A stretch of 64,000 nucleotides of DNA from Ichthyophis bannanicus (taxonomy: Eukaryota > Chordata > Amphibia > Gymnophiona > Ichthyophiidae), in assembly GCA_033557465.1 (NCBI GenBank), contig CM066031.1, forward strand, positions 1,233,839,312 through 1,233,903,311, written 5' to 3'. The notes beneath the pieces were generated by a model. It ran no database searches and was not told the origin of the DNA. It worked only from the letters and a program-made list of their open reading frames with translations. The position numbers were made by a program, and so were the translations under genes. Numbering within the stretch: the first letter of the stretch is position 1; each line of letters starts with the position of its first letter. Shown piece after piece: positions 32,501-41,964 of the stretch.

Positions 32501-33932
32501 GACAGTGGTACAACAGGAAGAAATTAGGAAATTGCTCAAAGAGTTTCCATATGTGTTGACACCCATACCTGGGGAGACACATTTGGTTGCCCATGAAATA
32601 ATAACTCCACCTGGGAAATTAGTTCGTCAAAGGCCATACCGCTTGCCTGAAGCCAAAAGACAGGAAGTAGTGGCACAAGTCCAGGAGATGTTGGACATGG
32701 GAGTAATAGAGGAGTCAAAGAGTCCCTGGAATAGCCCCATAGTCCTGGTGCCGAAGCCTGATGGATCTTTAAGATTTTGTATTGACTTCCGGCAGGTAAA
32801 CGCCATATCAGTTTTTGATGCATATCCAATGCCAAGAATTGAAGAGCTGTTGGACCAGCTGGGACAGGCTCAATACTTAACCACCCTTGATATGACAAAA
32901 GGATATTGGCAAATCCCTCTCACCAGGGAGTCGAAGCCGAAGACTGCATTCAGCACCCCCGTTGGCCTTTTCCAGTTCAAGAGGATGCCTTTCGGACTGC
33001 ATGGAGCAGCGGCTACCTGCCAAAGGTTAGTGGATCAGGTACTTTGACCCCACCAAAATTATGCTTTTGCATATATGGATGATGTCATAATCCATAGTAA
33101 CACCTGGGCGGAGCATCTAAAGAGGATCAGGGCAGTCTTGTGCTCCATGAAGCAAGCGGGAATCACTTTAAACCCGAAGAAGTGTGCCTTTGCAAATAGG
33201 GAGGTAAAATACCTGGGCCACCTAGTGGGAAGAGGAAAAATTAAACCTCTAATGAGTAAAGTAGATAGCATCAGGAATTTTCCTCCTCCAACAACAAAGA
33301 AACAACTAAGAAGTTTCTTAGGACTTATTGGATACTACCGCAGGTTTATACCGCAATTCGCAGAGAAAAGTGCAATTTTCACGGATATGCTGCGGAAGAA
33401 TTGTCCAAACCAGCTAAAGTGGACACCTGAAGCTGAAAAAGCGTTTTCAGTCTTAAAAGGAAAATTGTGTACAGGACCGGTACTGAAAGAGGTGGACTTC
33501 AAGAAACCCTTTCTGGTTCAAACCGATGCATCGGATGTAGGGCTAGGAGCGGTTCTATCCCAGTGTCATGATGGGGAGGAGCATCCTGTGATGTACCTGA
33601 GCAGGAAGTTGTCACCGGCTGAACAAAAGTATTCCACAATAGAAAAAGAATGTTTAGCTATCAAGTGGTCAGTGGAGGCGTTAAGGTTTTACCTTACAGG
33701 GAGAAAGTTCCAGTTGGTCACGGACCATGCCCCACTTAAGTGGTTGCAGCAAATGAAGAACCACAATGCCAGGTTGACACACTGGTACATGGCCTTACAA
33801 GCATTTGATTTTCAAGTTGAACATCGTGCTGGGAAGTTACACAAGAATGCGGATGCCCTTTCCCGGATTACGGACTGTAGAGAAGAAGTTTCACCAGTTA
33901 CACCAGTCCGTAATAACTTAAGCAGGGGGGTA
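32501..33932 (+). pseudogene. Gypsy-2 reverse transcriptase and RNase H
   Basis: RT begins near HEIITPPGKLVRQRPYR and includes FCIDFRQVNAISVFDAYPMP, TTLDMTKGYWQIPL, the FGLHGAAATCQRL block and catalytic YMDDVIIHS at about 33073. A TGA at 33045-33047 lies just before YMDD; Gypsy-1 has an Arg codon here, so this looks like a CGA-to-TGA change. RNase H follows (QTDASDVGLG, EKECLAIKW, LVTDHAPLKW, NADALSR near 33850). There is then only a short linker before the 3' LTR, and the frame runs on into it. No integrase follows. Confidence 0.92.
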
Positions 33933-35431
33933 TGTGATAAGGAAGCTTATCATAGCTCAGGAAGGGGCTATAGAAAAGGTGAAGTGTCTCTGAACAAGCA
34001 ACCTGTCAGTTCTGGTAGAAATGAGAAAGCAGAATTTTGCCATAAAAGACTACCAGTCCCAGAATGCACTAGGTTTCCAACAGCCATTAGAGGAGCTGAA
34101 GTGAAGAAACGTGTGTTCAATCAGGAGGGCTATGAGGTAATCCCTAAGCACTCATCTCAAAGGGCAGGGCCTGATTCAGCACAGCTGCGCTGTGTTAGGG
34201 AGGAACACTCATCTAAGCAGAATAAGAGTAGAGTTTATTCTACAGATGACCAGCTTCATGATCACCTTGGATATCCAGAGAATTGAACTCAGTATCCTGA
34301 GAATCAGTTTGAGTTTGATCATCAGTTTCATCTGAAGGATCATCAGAAGCAGAAGCCAAACCGGACAGACAGAGAGGGAAAGAGACCCTTTGGAAGAAGG
34401 AAGAGAAAAGCCTTTGAGAGGTCTAGAAGAGTCCAAAGCAGTACGTATACTGGGAGGTATTCCAAGGGCCAGCATACACCCTTGGACTGGGGAAAGCCAG
34501 AGGAATGTTGCTGCAGAGCTAGGAATCACAAGAGGCTACCTGTGAGGGAGACGGCTGCATGTGGAAGGGACTCTAAGACCTGTGCCAGAAGGTATGTGAA
34601 GAGAGATCCAGTGTCCAGGGATCTGGATTGGAAGGCTGGACATAAGAATTGGACTACATACTGGCCAGGCTATATAGAGAGGAACTCTAGCAGCAATGGA
34701 AGCTCAGGTATGAACACTGATCTATGCCCTAGCTATAACCTTGAAAGACAGCAGGGAAACAAGTATTCTCCTGAAAATGCTCCTTTGAGAGATTCATCTG
34801 TGCCAATCCATGATATTGAACCCATGCTTGTTGAACAAAGGGGAATAATAGCAGATGAGGATCCTGTTTATATGGACTGTAGTCTATCCAAACTCCGTTG
34901 GTAACTTTCTGTTAAAAAGTACAGCAACCATCACAAAGAAATACAAATTTGTTCTTTAATCTACTCAGAAAAGCTCCTGAAGCAGGATTTGACCCACACA
35001 GTACAAAGCAAGCCAGCTAAGGGGTTTCAGCTGGATAACTGCTAGCAATTAAGCCTTACGTAATTGCTTGTGAGCTAGGAGAGAATCACTTCTGTATCTA
35101 TGTGGGAAGTAATCAGGAGTTAACCTGAAAAGAACAGTTTGTTTCTTTCTTTGTGGCTTTTCATTTGTTGTTTTCCTGATTTTGACTTTGTTTTTCCAAG
35201 TTAACACTGAAAGCAAGTTACCTAATTTATGTGCTACCAAGCATATCTGTGTTGGGAGAAATAACCCCATAAATAAATATCTTATTGGCTTTACCCAAGA
35301 GCACAACTAAATTATTGTCAGCAGCTGTGTCTGGTGTGAATGAACTACATTGCCCACAATGCCTTGCAAATCATATAGAGATATGCACTTGCAAAGACTG
35401 TGAAGATTCTCACCCAGGCAGCCATCTGACA
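33933..35431 (+). repeat. Gypsy-2 3' LTR
   Basis: 1,499 bp, TGTGATAAGG to CATCTGACA. The pol frame enters it and stops at 34284 (TGA) where the 5' LTR has an open codon, then is open again to 34904. A short deletion-free match to the 5' LTR with few substitutions suggests recent insertion. Confidence 0.95.
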
Positions 35432-35474
35432 AGGTGCAGCGGACTCCAGAGGAGAGATGGAACCCTGAGATATC

Positions 35475-36507
35475 ATGATGTGGATGCAAATGCAATGGGA
35501 CAAGCAGGCGGAGCTTGTTCAGCAACTCCAGACGCGACAGGCGGAAATACTGAGGGAGCAGCAACGGCCTCTGCTAGAGACTATGGAAGCCCTCTTAAGG
35601 AAGCCACAGGCAACAGGAGCGACAAGTTTTCCTATGTTTCCCCAAGCAGGGATGGACAGTTGCCATGCTTTTTCCCTGCGACAGTTAACGCAACAGGACA
35701 ATCTCGATGATTACATTGATGCTTTCGAAAGAATAGCAGAGACCCTTAAATGGCCGATAGAGCAATGGGCGATTCGATTCGCAATGACCCTTACAGGAGG
35801 ATCTATCCGCATTTAAGGCCATGCCTGCTAGTCTTGCTGCCGATTACGCAGAAATAAAGAAGGCAGTAAAAGATAGGTTAGGTCTCACCCCTAGGCACTA
35901 CAAGCGCATGTTTAGGGAGGCGAAAATTAACTGTAAAGAAACTCCTAGAGCTCTGTACCAGAGGCTTAAGAGTCTAGCGTACAAGTGGCTTACCCCAGAG
36001 AGAAGGTCACTTGATTCCATTCTGGATGAAATTATTCTAGAGCAGTTTTTACAGGCTGTATCTCCTGAGTTAAAAACATACCTCACCCTACAGGATTGCC
36101 ACAGCACAGAAGAGGCAGCCAACATGGCAGATAGGTTTTATGAGGCTAAAAAGGCTGATACCCCGGGGATTGAAATTTTAAAAGTGGCTGGAATGGCAAA
36201 TCCTGATAGCATGAGAAAGTTTGAAAGAGTTAAAGCATCTAAAGTGAATAAGTATGATAACACTAATAATTTTATTTTTATTTATTTATTTATTTATTTA
36301 CATCTCTTATATACCGCACTCTTTGGCATCAGCGCGGTTTACATCGAACAAAAATTCAGCATAATGATGTTTCATCTCCTTATAGAGGGAAATGTTACGG
36401 TTGCGGAAGGACAGGTCACTTTCAACGAGACTGTAAAACACGTACGGTTCTGGTATCGGGAGATGGGAAGCAAGTCCCAGAGGGATTCCTCCAACAGGTT
36501 CAGGTAG
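35475..36507 (+). pseudogene. Gypsy-1 Gag, SCAN-like, frameshifted
   Basis: The first part (35475-35816) opens with MMWMQMQWDKQAEL and reads to FAMTLTGG. A frame change near 35816 leads to the second part (35821-36270), with MPASLAADYAEIKKAVKDRL, ETPRALYQRLKSL and LEQFLQAVSPELKTYL. A 90-bp L2 tail plus 5-bp duplication at 36271-36365 then shifts the frame again. The zinc knuckle (CYGCGRTGHFQRDC) follows at 36393 in the new frame and leads without a stop into protease. Confidence 0.85.
36271..36360 (-). mobile_element. 90-bp L2 3'-end insert inside Gypsy-1 gag
   Basis: A TTTATTTA repeat followed by ACATCTCTTATATACCGCAC and CATCAGCGCGGTTTACAT, the reverse complement of the L2 tail at 3920-3985. 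ATAAT occurs on both sides (36266-36270 and 36361-36365) as the likely target duplication. Removing 95 bp puts the upstream and downstream Gag frames in register, which supports the boundaries. Confidence 0.8.
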
Positions 36508-37440
36508 AGGGAGTGGATACCCTGGCGCTACTTGACTCGGGGGCCGATCAAAGTATGGTTTCTCAGAAATTTTGGGAAACCATCGAACACCATCGGTCGT
36601 CAACCCCGAGTCAAGCAGAGGGCCAGGTACGCATACAGTGTGTACATGGGGCATCTTCCCACTATCCCCTATATGAGGTAGGCATAAAAGGTTTAGGGAC
36701 CGCACGACGAGTATCAGTGGCCGTGGTTCCTAAGCTACCATATGCAGTTGTCCTTGGGCGGGATTGGGCTCCCTTCTGTCAGGAGATGGAGAGAGGTCTC
36801 AGGAATGAGTTAGCCCTCAGGCCCACACAAAGTCAGACAGTGAAGGCAGAAGCATTAGCTGCACGAATCCCCAGCCCTCTGTTTGGGAAAACCCCTAGAA
36901 CAAGCTCCCGATCTCAGCCACAGGCAAAAGAAATACGACCCGGAAAACAAAAGTTCATACTCCAATTCTGTAGGACCACTGATCAGGCCAAGAGTCCAAA
37001 AAAAGCTTCAGCGGCGGCCGCGGGGTACGATCTTTTCAGCGTGGAGGACACTATAGTTTTAAAAGGGGGGAAAGCACTAGTGGACACGGGTATCCAAGTG
37101 AAGATCCCGGACGGATGTTATGGGCGCATAGCACCAAGGTCAGGTTTGGCCTGAAATACTCCTTAGATTTAGGAGCAGGGGTTATTGACCCAGATTATCG
37201 GGGCTTGGTAAAAGTCCTACTATTCAACTTTGGGGATAGGGATTTTAAGGTGCGCGTGGGCGACCGTATCGCGCAACTAATTTGTGAGCGCGTAGGGTTC
37301 CCCATGGTGGAAGAGGTACCCTCATTGCCACCCACAAAACGAGGGATGGGTGGATTTGGCTCCACAGGGGAAAGAGAAGTTAGGAACCTGACAGCCTTGA
37401 GTGAGGAGAGGAGCGAGGAAGACCTCGGCCCTCAGATAGC
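36508..37440 (+). pseudogene. Gypsy-1 protease and dUTPase
   Basis: Protease LLDSGADQSMVSQ through VVLGRDWAPF is followed by dUTPase motifs [31 protein letters not shown] and [11 protein letters not shown] frame change near 37150, between motifs 2 and 3, breaks the dUTPase. The order protease-dUTPase-RT is the same as in Gypsy-2. Confidence 0.88.
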
Positions 37441-38900
37441 GGATTGGAAGAAACAGCCCATCCCTAGGATAGGCACCGGGCTGTCACCCCAACAACAGAA
37501 GGAGTTGACCCAGATGTTGGAAAAGTTCTCCGATGTATTGATGACTAGGCCGGGTGAAACCCACCTAGTCGCTCACGAGATAATTACGGCGCCCGGTCAG
37601 GTAATTAGGCAGCGTCCCTATAGAATGCCTGAGACCCAAAAGCGGGAAGTCATTGGTTAAGGAAATGCTGGCCACAGGGATAATAGAAGAATCACGAAGC
37701 CCGTGGTCGAGTCCGATAGTGTTAGTGCCGAAACCGGACGGAACCCTCTGGTTTTGCATTGATTTTCGGCGAATCAACGATATTTCGCAATTTGACGCCT
37801 ATCCTATGCCCTGCATAGATGATCTTTTAGATCGCACGGGGCAGGCAAAATATCTGACCACCCTAGATTTAAGTAAGGGATATTGGCAAATCCCATTGAC
37901 ACGCGATTCAAAGCCCAAAACGGTGTTTAGTACGCCGATTGGATTATTCCAATTCCGGCGAATGCCATTTGGCTTACATGGGGCAGCTGCCACGTGTCAG
38001 CGCTTGGTGGATCAAGTGTTAAGGCCCCACCACGAATATGCTTTAGCGTATATGGATGATGTGGTGATATATAGTACAACCTGGGCACAACATATTGCGA
38101 GGGTGGAAGCGGTACTCAGAGCACTGCGGAGGGCTGGCCTAATGCTCAATCCAGAGAAATGTTTATTTGCCACTGAGGAGGCCAAATATTTGGGCCATAT
38201 GGTAGGTAGAGGTCTTGTAAAACCATTGGCCAGTAAAATAGAGAGCGTGAGGGATTTCCCCAGACCCATGACTAAGAAGCAGGTACGAAGCTTCCTAGGA
38301 TTACTCGGCTATTATCGTCGATTTATTCCTCGGTTTGCAGAAGAGAGTATTCTCTTTACAGAAATGCTAAAAAAGAACGCGCCTAACCATGTAAAATGGA
38401 CCCCTGAGGCTGAGGTGGCGTTTGTGGCCCTAAAAGAGAAACTCTGCAGTACCCCGGTGTTACGTGGAATAGATTTCAGTTTGCCATTCATAGTCCAAAC
38501 TGATGCGTCAGAAACAGGGTTGGGGGTGGTGATGTCCCAAGAATTTGAGGGTGTGGAACATCCCGTGGCCTACCTCAGTAGGAAACTCACAAAGGCAGAA
38601 AGGAATTATGCCACAATCGAGAGAGAATGCCTGGCAATAAAATGGGCCATTGAAGCTTTACGTTTCTACCTCACAGGGAGGAAATTTCTTCTGATAACGG
38701 ACCACGCGCCGCTAAAATGGCTCAATCAGATGAGAAACAATAATGCGCGGCTGAACAGGTGGCATCTCGCATTGCAATCCTTTAATTTTGTTGTGCAGCA
38801 CAGAGCAGGGAGACTGCACAGGAATGCAGATGCACTCTCAAGGATTACGTGCTGTCCGCCTGAAATTGCGGCAGCCCGTAATATTTTAAGGGGGGGAATC
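37441..38900 (+). pseudogene. Gypsy-1 reverse transcriptase and RNase H
   Basis: A frame change near 37655 separates [19 protein letters not shown] from the main open frame (37653-39029). That frame has FCIDFRRINDISQFDAYPMP, TTLDLSKGYWQIPL, FGLHGAAATCQRL, catalytic YMDDVVIYS (about 38050), then RNase H (QTDASETGLG, ERECLAIKW, LITDHAPLKW, NADALSR). The polypurine tract and 3' LTR begin right after it, so there is no room for an integrase. The frame enters the LTR and stops at 39027. Confidence 0.92.
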
Positions 38901-40262
38901 TGTCACAAAGTAGGTTTATCAGAGCCCATGGAAATAGGCAAAGATGCAGGCAGTGAAACTGATTCTGACATTTCAGAGGAGCAGATGTCAGGATGTTGCT
39001 ATCGGCAACCCAAACAAATCAGGTCATGAGCTAGAGAAACACGCCCAAGCAGCAGAAAGGCTGAGGGATCAGTAACTGATGAAAGCCAGCTGGGAGTGGG
39101 TGGAGCTGACACACATGCAGATAAACTCAATGCACATGGAGTTAAAGAGAGAAGCAGAACAGAACCCGGAAGGAACACGGGAACAGGCAGTCGTGAGTGT
39201 TCAGAGAGTCAAGGACGTGCTTGGAGAAGCTCAGGTTGGAATGAAGCCGGTGGAAGAGCTGTAAAAGCTAAAAAGTTTTATTCCAAGGGAGAGAGTAGGA
39301 ACCCAGGTGCCTGTGGTGGAAGGCAGAGCACAGAAGCGTCAGAGCTCAGCAGAAGTTATCTAAAAGGTAACGGCGAGTTCAATTGGGAAGCTAGTTGGAG
39401 GAAGCCTGAGGAAACTATTTACCCTGGTAATTGGCACAGGAAAAGTAAAGCTTTTATACCTGAAGATAATCTTGTATCTGGGAGAAGGACAAAAGGCAGG
39501 AGCTGTGGAAAGCTTTCACTTGATGTTACTCCAGTGTCTCAAGCAGCAGAGAGAAGCCCGAGTCAGAGACTGCCAAGAGGTAAACCAATTGTAGCTAATA
39601 GAGGGAAAGGTGAATGTTGTAATTTCCCCTATGGTCCTCAGCATTTGAAAGGCTCCCAAATTAAGTACTCCAGTGAATGTGGCAGTAGCCTGTCACACAT
39701 TCTCACAGAGAGAGAAAGAGAATCTCTGAATAACAAAGAGAGACTGTTTAATAATGTGCCGAACTGTGCAAGAGAAGAATTGTTAAAGCCAGAAGAGGAG
39801 GATATGCAGTGTGAGGTACAGGGGGACACAACGTGTAATGAATACATGGACTGTACGCTTACAATTTCTGATAATATATCTTCTTTGCGGTGAACAAGTT
39901 GTGATACTTGCCAAGCCTTAAAGCTACAAAGAAAAGGGTTTTGTGTGCTGAAAAAGGGCTGTTTAACTACTTTTGTTTGCATGTTAAAAGCTGAAGATAA
40001 GCATTTTTCTGTTCCCATTTTGTTCTTTTGTTTGTGCCCAAAGTGGGGCTGTTTACCTTTTTGTTTTGACCACTGAAAGAATCTTCCTGGAAGGGGAATA
40101 AAACCTGTTTAAGCCTTACCTCATTTCCACAACTTATTCTTTTGACTGGCCTAAGAAAAACTACATATCCCAGAGTGCAAAGCAAGGTCTCTGGGCTGAT
40201 TAAACACAAGGCCTTGGCTTAATACCCTGCCTTAGCTTGAAGGGACAAGCAACGGTGTGACA
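38901..40262 (+). repeat. Gypsy-1 3' LTR
   Basis: 1,362 bp, TGTCACAAAG to GGTGTGACA. Apart from the TGA at 39027, the pol frame is open to 39893, about 993 nt into the LTR, ending with an acidic stretch and YMDCTLTISDNISSLR. In the 5' copy the TGA position is an open CGA codon. Confidence 0.95.
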
Positions 40263-41180
40263 AGTATTACATACTTACCCTCCTCCAGATCATATTCCTG
40301 TGGAATTTATCCTTGACCTTGCTCATTTGGTGCTTTTCAGGAATTACTTTTGGTATAAAGATGTATACTATTTGCAACATCATGGGCTGGAGATGGGTGC
40401 TACATTAGCCCCTTTGGTGGCATTGTTGTATATAGCTGAGTTTGAAAACTGCCATTTGGCTGGTGCCCCATGGTATAGCCATCTTAGATTATTGGCTCCG
40501 GTATTTGGATGATATTTTTGTGTAGTGGTCTGGCTCTGAGGCTCAGTTATTACAGTTTTTCAATTGGCTTAATGGCAAGGATGAGAATCTTAAGTTTTCT
40601 ATATGTTATCATCTTGTTGAGATTGATTTTTTGGATAGAAACATAGAAACATGATGACAGAAAAAGACCACAAGGCCCATCTAGTCTGTCCTTCCATAAC
40701 AACTACTTTTTACCTTTAGAGATCCTCTGTGTTGGTCCCATGCTTTTTTGAATTCAGTTACTGTCCTCATCTCTACCACCTCCACTGGGAGAATATTCCA
40801 CGGATCTACTACTCTTTCCGTAAAGAAATATTTCCGCATATCACTCCTGAATCTATCTCCCTTCACCCTCATCCCATGTCCCCTCGTCGCAGAATGTACA
40901 TATATCTTGTGTGCAGGAGGAAATCCAGATAACTGTTTTCCGTAAGGAGGTGGATCATAATGCTTATTTATATTTTTCTGTCATCCATTGTCCCTTCGTA
41001 GGAATTTGCCTGTAAGCCAATATCTCAGAGCCAGACAAATTTGTTCAATGGATAGAGGTTTTGTACAATTAACAAGATTTTAAAGCATGGGGTAATCCAT
41101 GATCTGATGTGAAGCAGACTTTTTTGAGAGCACATTTTCCTCAGCGTCCTCTGTTTCTGCAATATCAATCTAAGGATTTT
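40263..41180 (+). pseudogene. PLE-1 RT, C-terminal part
   Basis: After the AGTA duplication the RT continues in frame: LHTYPPP, the HGLEMGATLAPLVALLYIAEFE block (the PLE MG..LAP..A.lym..fE region), then LRYLDDIF-like residues near 40500. A minus-strand CR1 end interrupts at about 40638-40895. Then ITVFRKEVDHNAYLYF and a YLRARQICSMD-like block close the RT. Stops are scattered through it. Confidence 0.8.
40638..40895 (-). mobile_element. CR1 3' end, minus strand
   Basis: The reverse complement of the CR1 end at 43400-43662: it starts GAAACATAGAAACATGATGAC and encodes, on the minus strand, the MRVKGDRFRSDMRKYFFTE block. About 258 bp survive. It splits the PLE-1 RT near its C-terminus. Confidence 0.85.
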
Positions 41181-41964
41181 GATGAATGTCTCACCTGTGT
41201 GTTACCATATGCTAGGAAAGGGGAAGTGCTACTGATAGGAGATTTCAATATGCCAGATGTTGATTGGCACATTCCTGCTGCAGTATCATCTAGAAGTAAG
41301 GAGATCCTGGATTCTCTACAGGGAGAACTATTCAGGCAATTGGTAACAGACCCCACACGTGAAGGGGCCATACTGGACTTGGTGCTTACCAATGGTGAAA
41401 GTGTTTCTGATGTTGTAGTGGGAGATCATTTTGCATCCAGTGATCACCAGATGGTGTGGTTCAGTATTAGGACTAGGGCTGTTAGAATCCATTCCAAGGT
41501 GAGGATCTTAGACTTTAGGAAGACTAACTTTGCGAAGATGGGCCAATACCTCAGGGAGTCGTTAGTGGGATGGGAACAGCTGGGGGATGTAGAAAAACAG
41601 TGGGCAAAACTGAAAGGTGGTATTTTAAGGGCAACCAACCTTTTTGTTAAAATGGTAAATAAAGGCAAAAGGAACAGGAGACCGCTATGGTTTTCGAAGG
41701 AAGTAGCTGAAAAAGTGAAGAAAAAGAGGGAGGCCTTCATGAAATACAAGAGATCACAGAGAGCAGAAGACAGGCATCTGTATTTGGAAAAAATTAGTCA
41801 AGAAGGCAAAGATTCAAAAGGAGGAGGAAATAGCCAATGCAATAAAATGGGGGGATAAGACATTTTTCAGATATATTAGTGAGAAGAGGAAGAGCAAAAG
41901 TGGTATTGTCAGACTCAAGGGTGCAGGGGGGGAATATGTAGAAGCTGATAAGGATAAAGCGGAA
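41180..41964 (+). pseudogene. CR1 ORF2 endonuclease part
   Basis: The open frame to 41858 carries the endonuclease GDFNMPDVDWH block, GAILDLVLTNGESVSDV and SSDHQMVWF (the SDH catalytic block). The 5' part is absent, so this CR1 copy is 5'-truncated. A deletion near 41795, compared with the minus copy at 61820-61850, shifts the frame before the RT. Possible target duplication AGGATT near 41174 and 43666. Confidence 0.85.

Larger units (their letters stand above)
22909..35431 (+). mobile_element. Gypsy-2: integrase-less LTR retrotransposon
   Basis: The LTRs are both exactly 1,499 bp (22909-24407 and 33933-35431), with 4-bp duplication AGGT at 22905-22908 and 35432-35435. It encodes Gag, protease, dUTPase, RT and RNase H in one frame and has no integrase. 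The polypurine tract AGCAGGGGGGTA precedes the 3' LTR. Gypsy-3 is inserted in antisense inside the protease at 25874. The only coding lesions I see are two stops (TAA at 25671, TGA at 33045) and one in the 3' LTR (34284). It is younger than Gypsy-1, in whose leader it lies. Confidence 0.93.
21273..40262 (+). mobile_element. Gypsy-1: integrase-less LTR retrotransposon
   Basis: Full structure: 5' LTR 21273-22587, leader 22588-22908, gag-pro-dUTPase-RT-RNase H at 35475-38900, polypurine tract AAGGGGGGGAATC just before the 3' LTR at 38901-40262. The 4-bp target duplication AGTA is at 21269-21272 and 40263-40266. No integrase is encoded: the RNase H ends about 25 codons before the 3' LTR. Gypsy-2 is inserted in the leader, between 22908 and 35432. 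Gag belongs to the SCAN-related type known from Gmr1-like Gypsy elements. The coding region has three frameshifts and one 95-bp insertion, so this copy is dead. Confidence 0.9.

Noticed and set aside
20616..40660. One giant retroelement with RT, integrase and GIY-YIG together
   Set aside because: Target duplications and LTR pairs separate four distinct elements, and Gypsy-3 lies in the opposite orientation.
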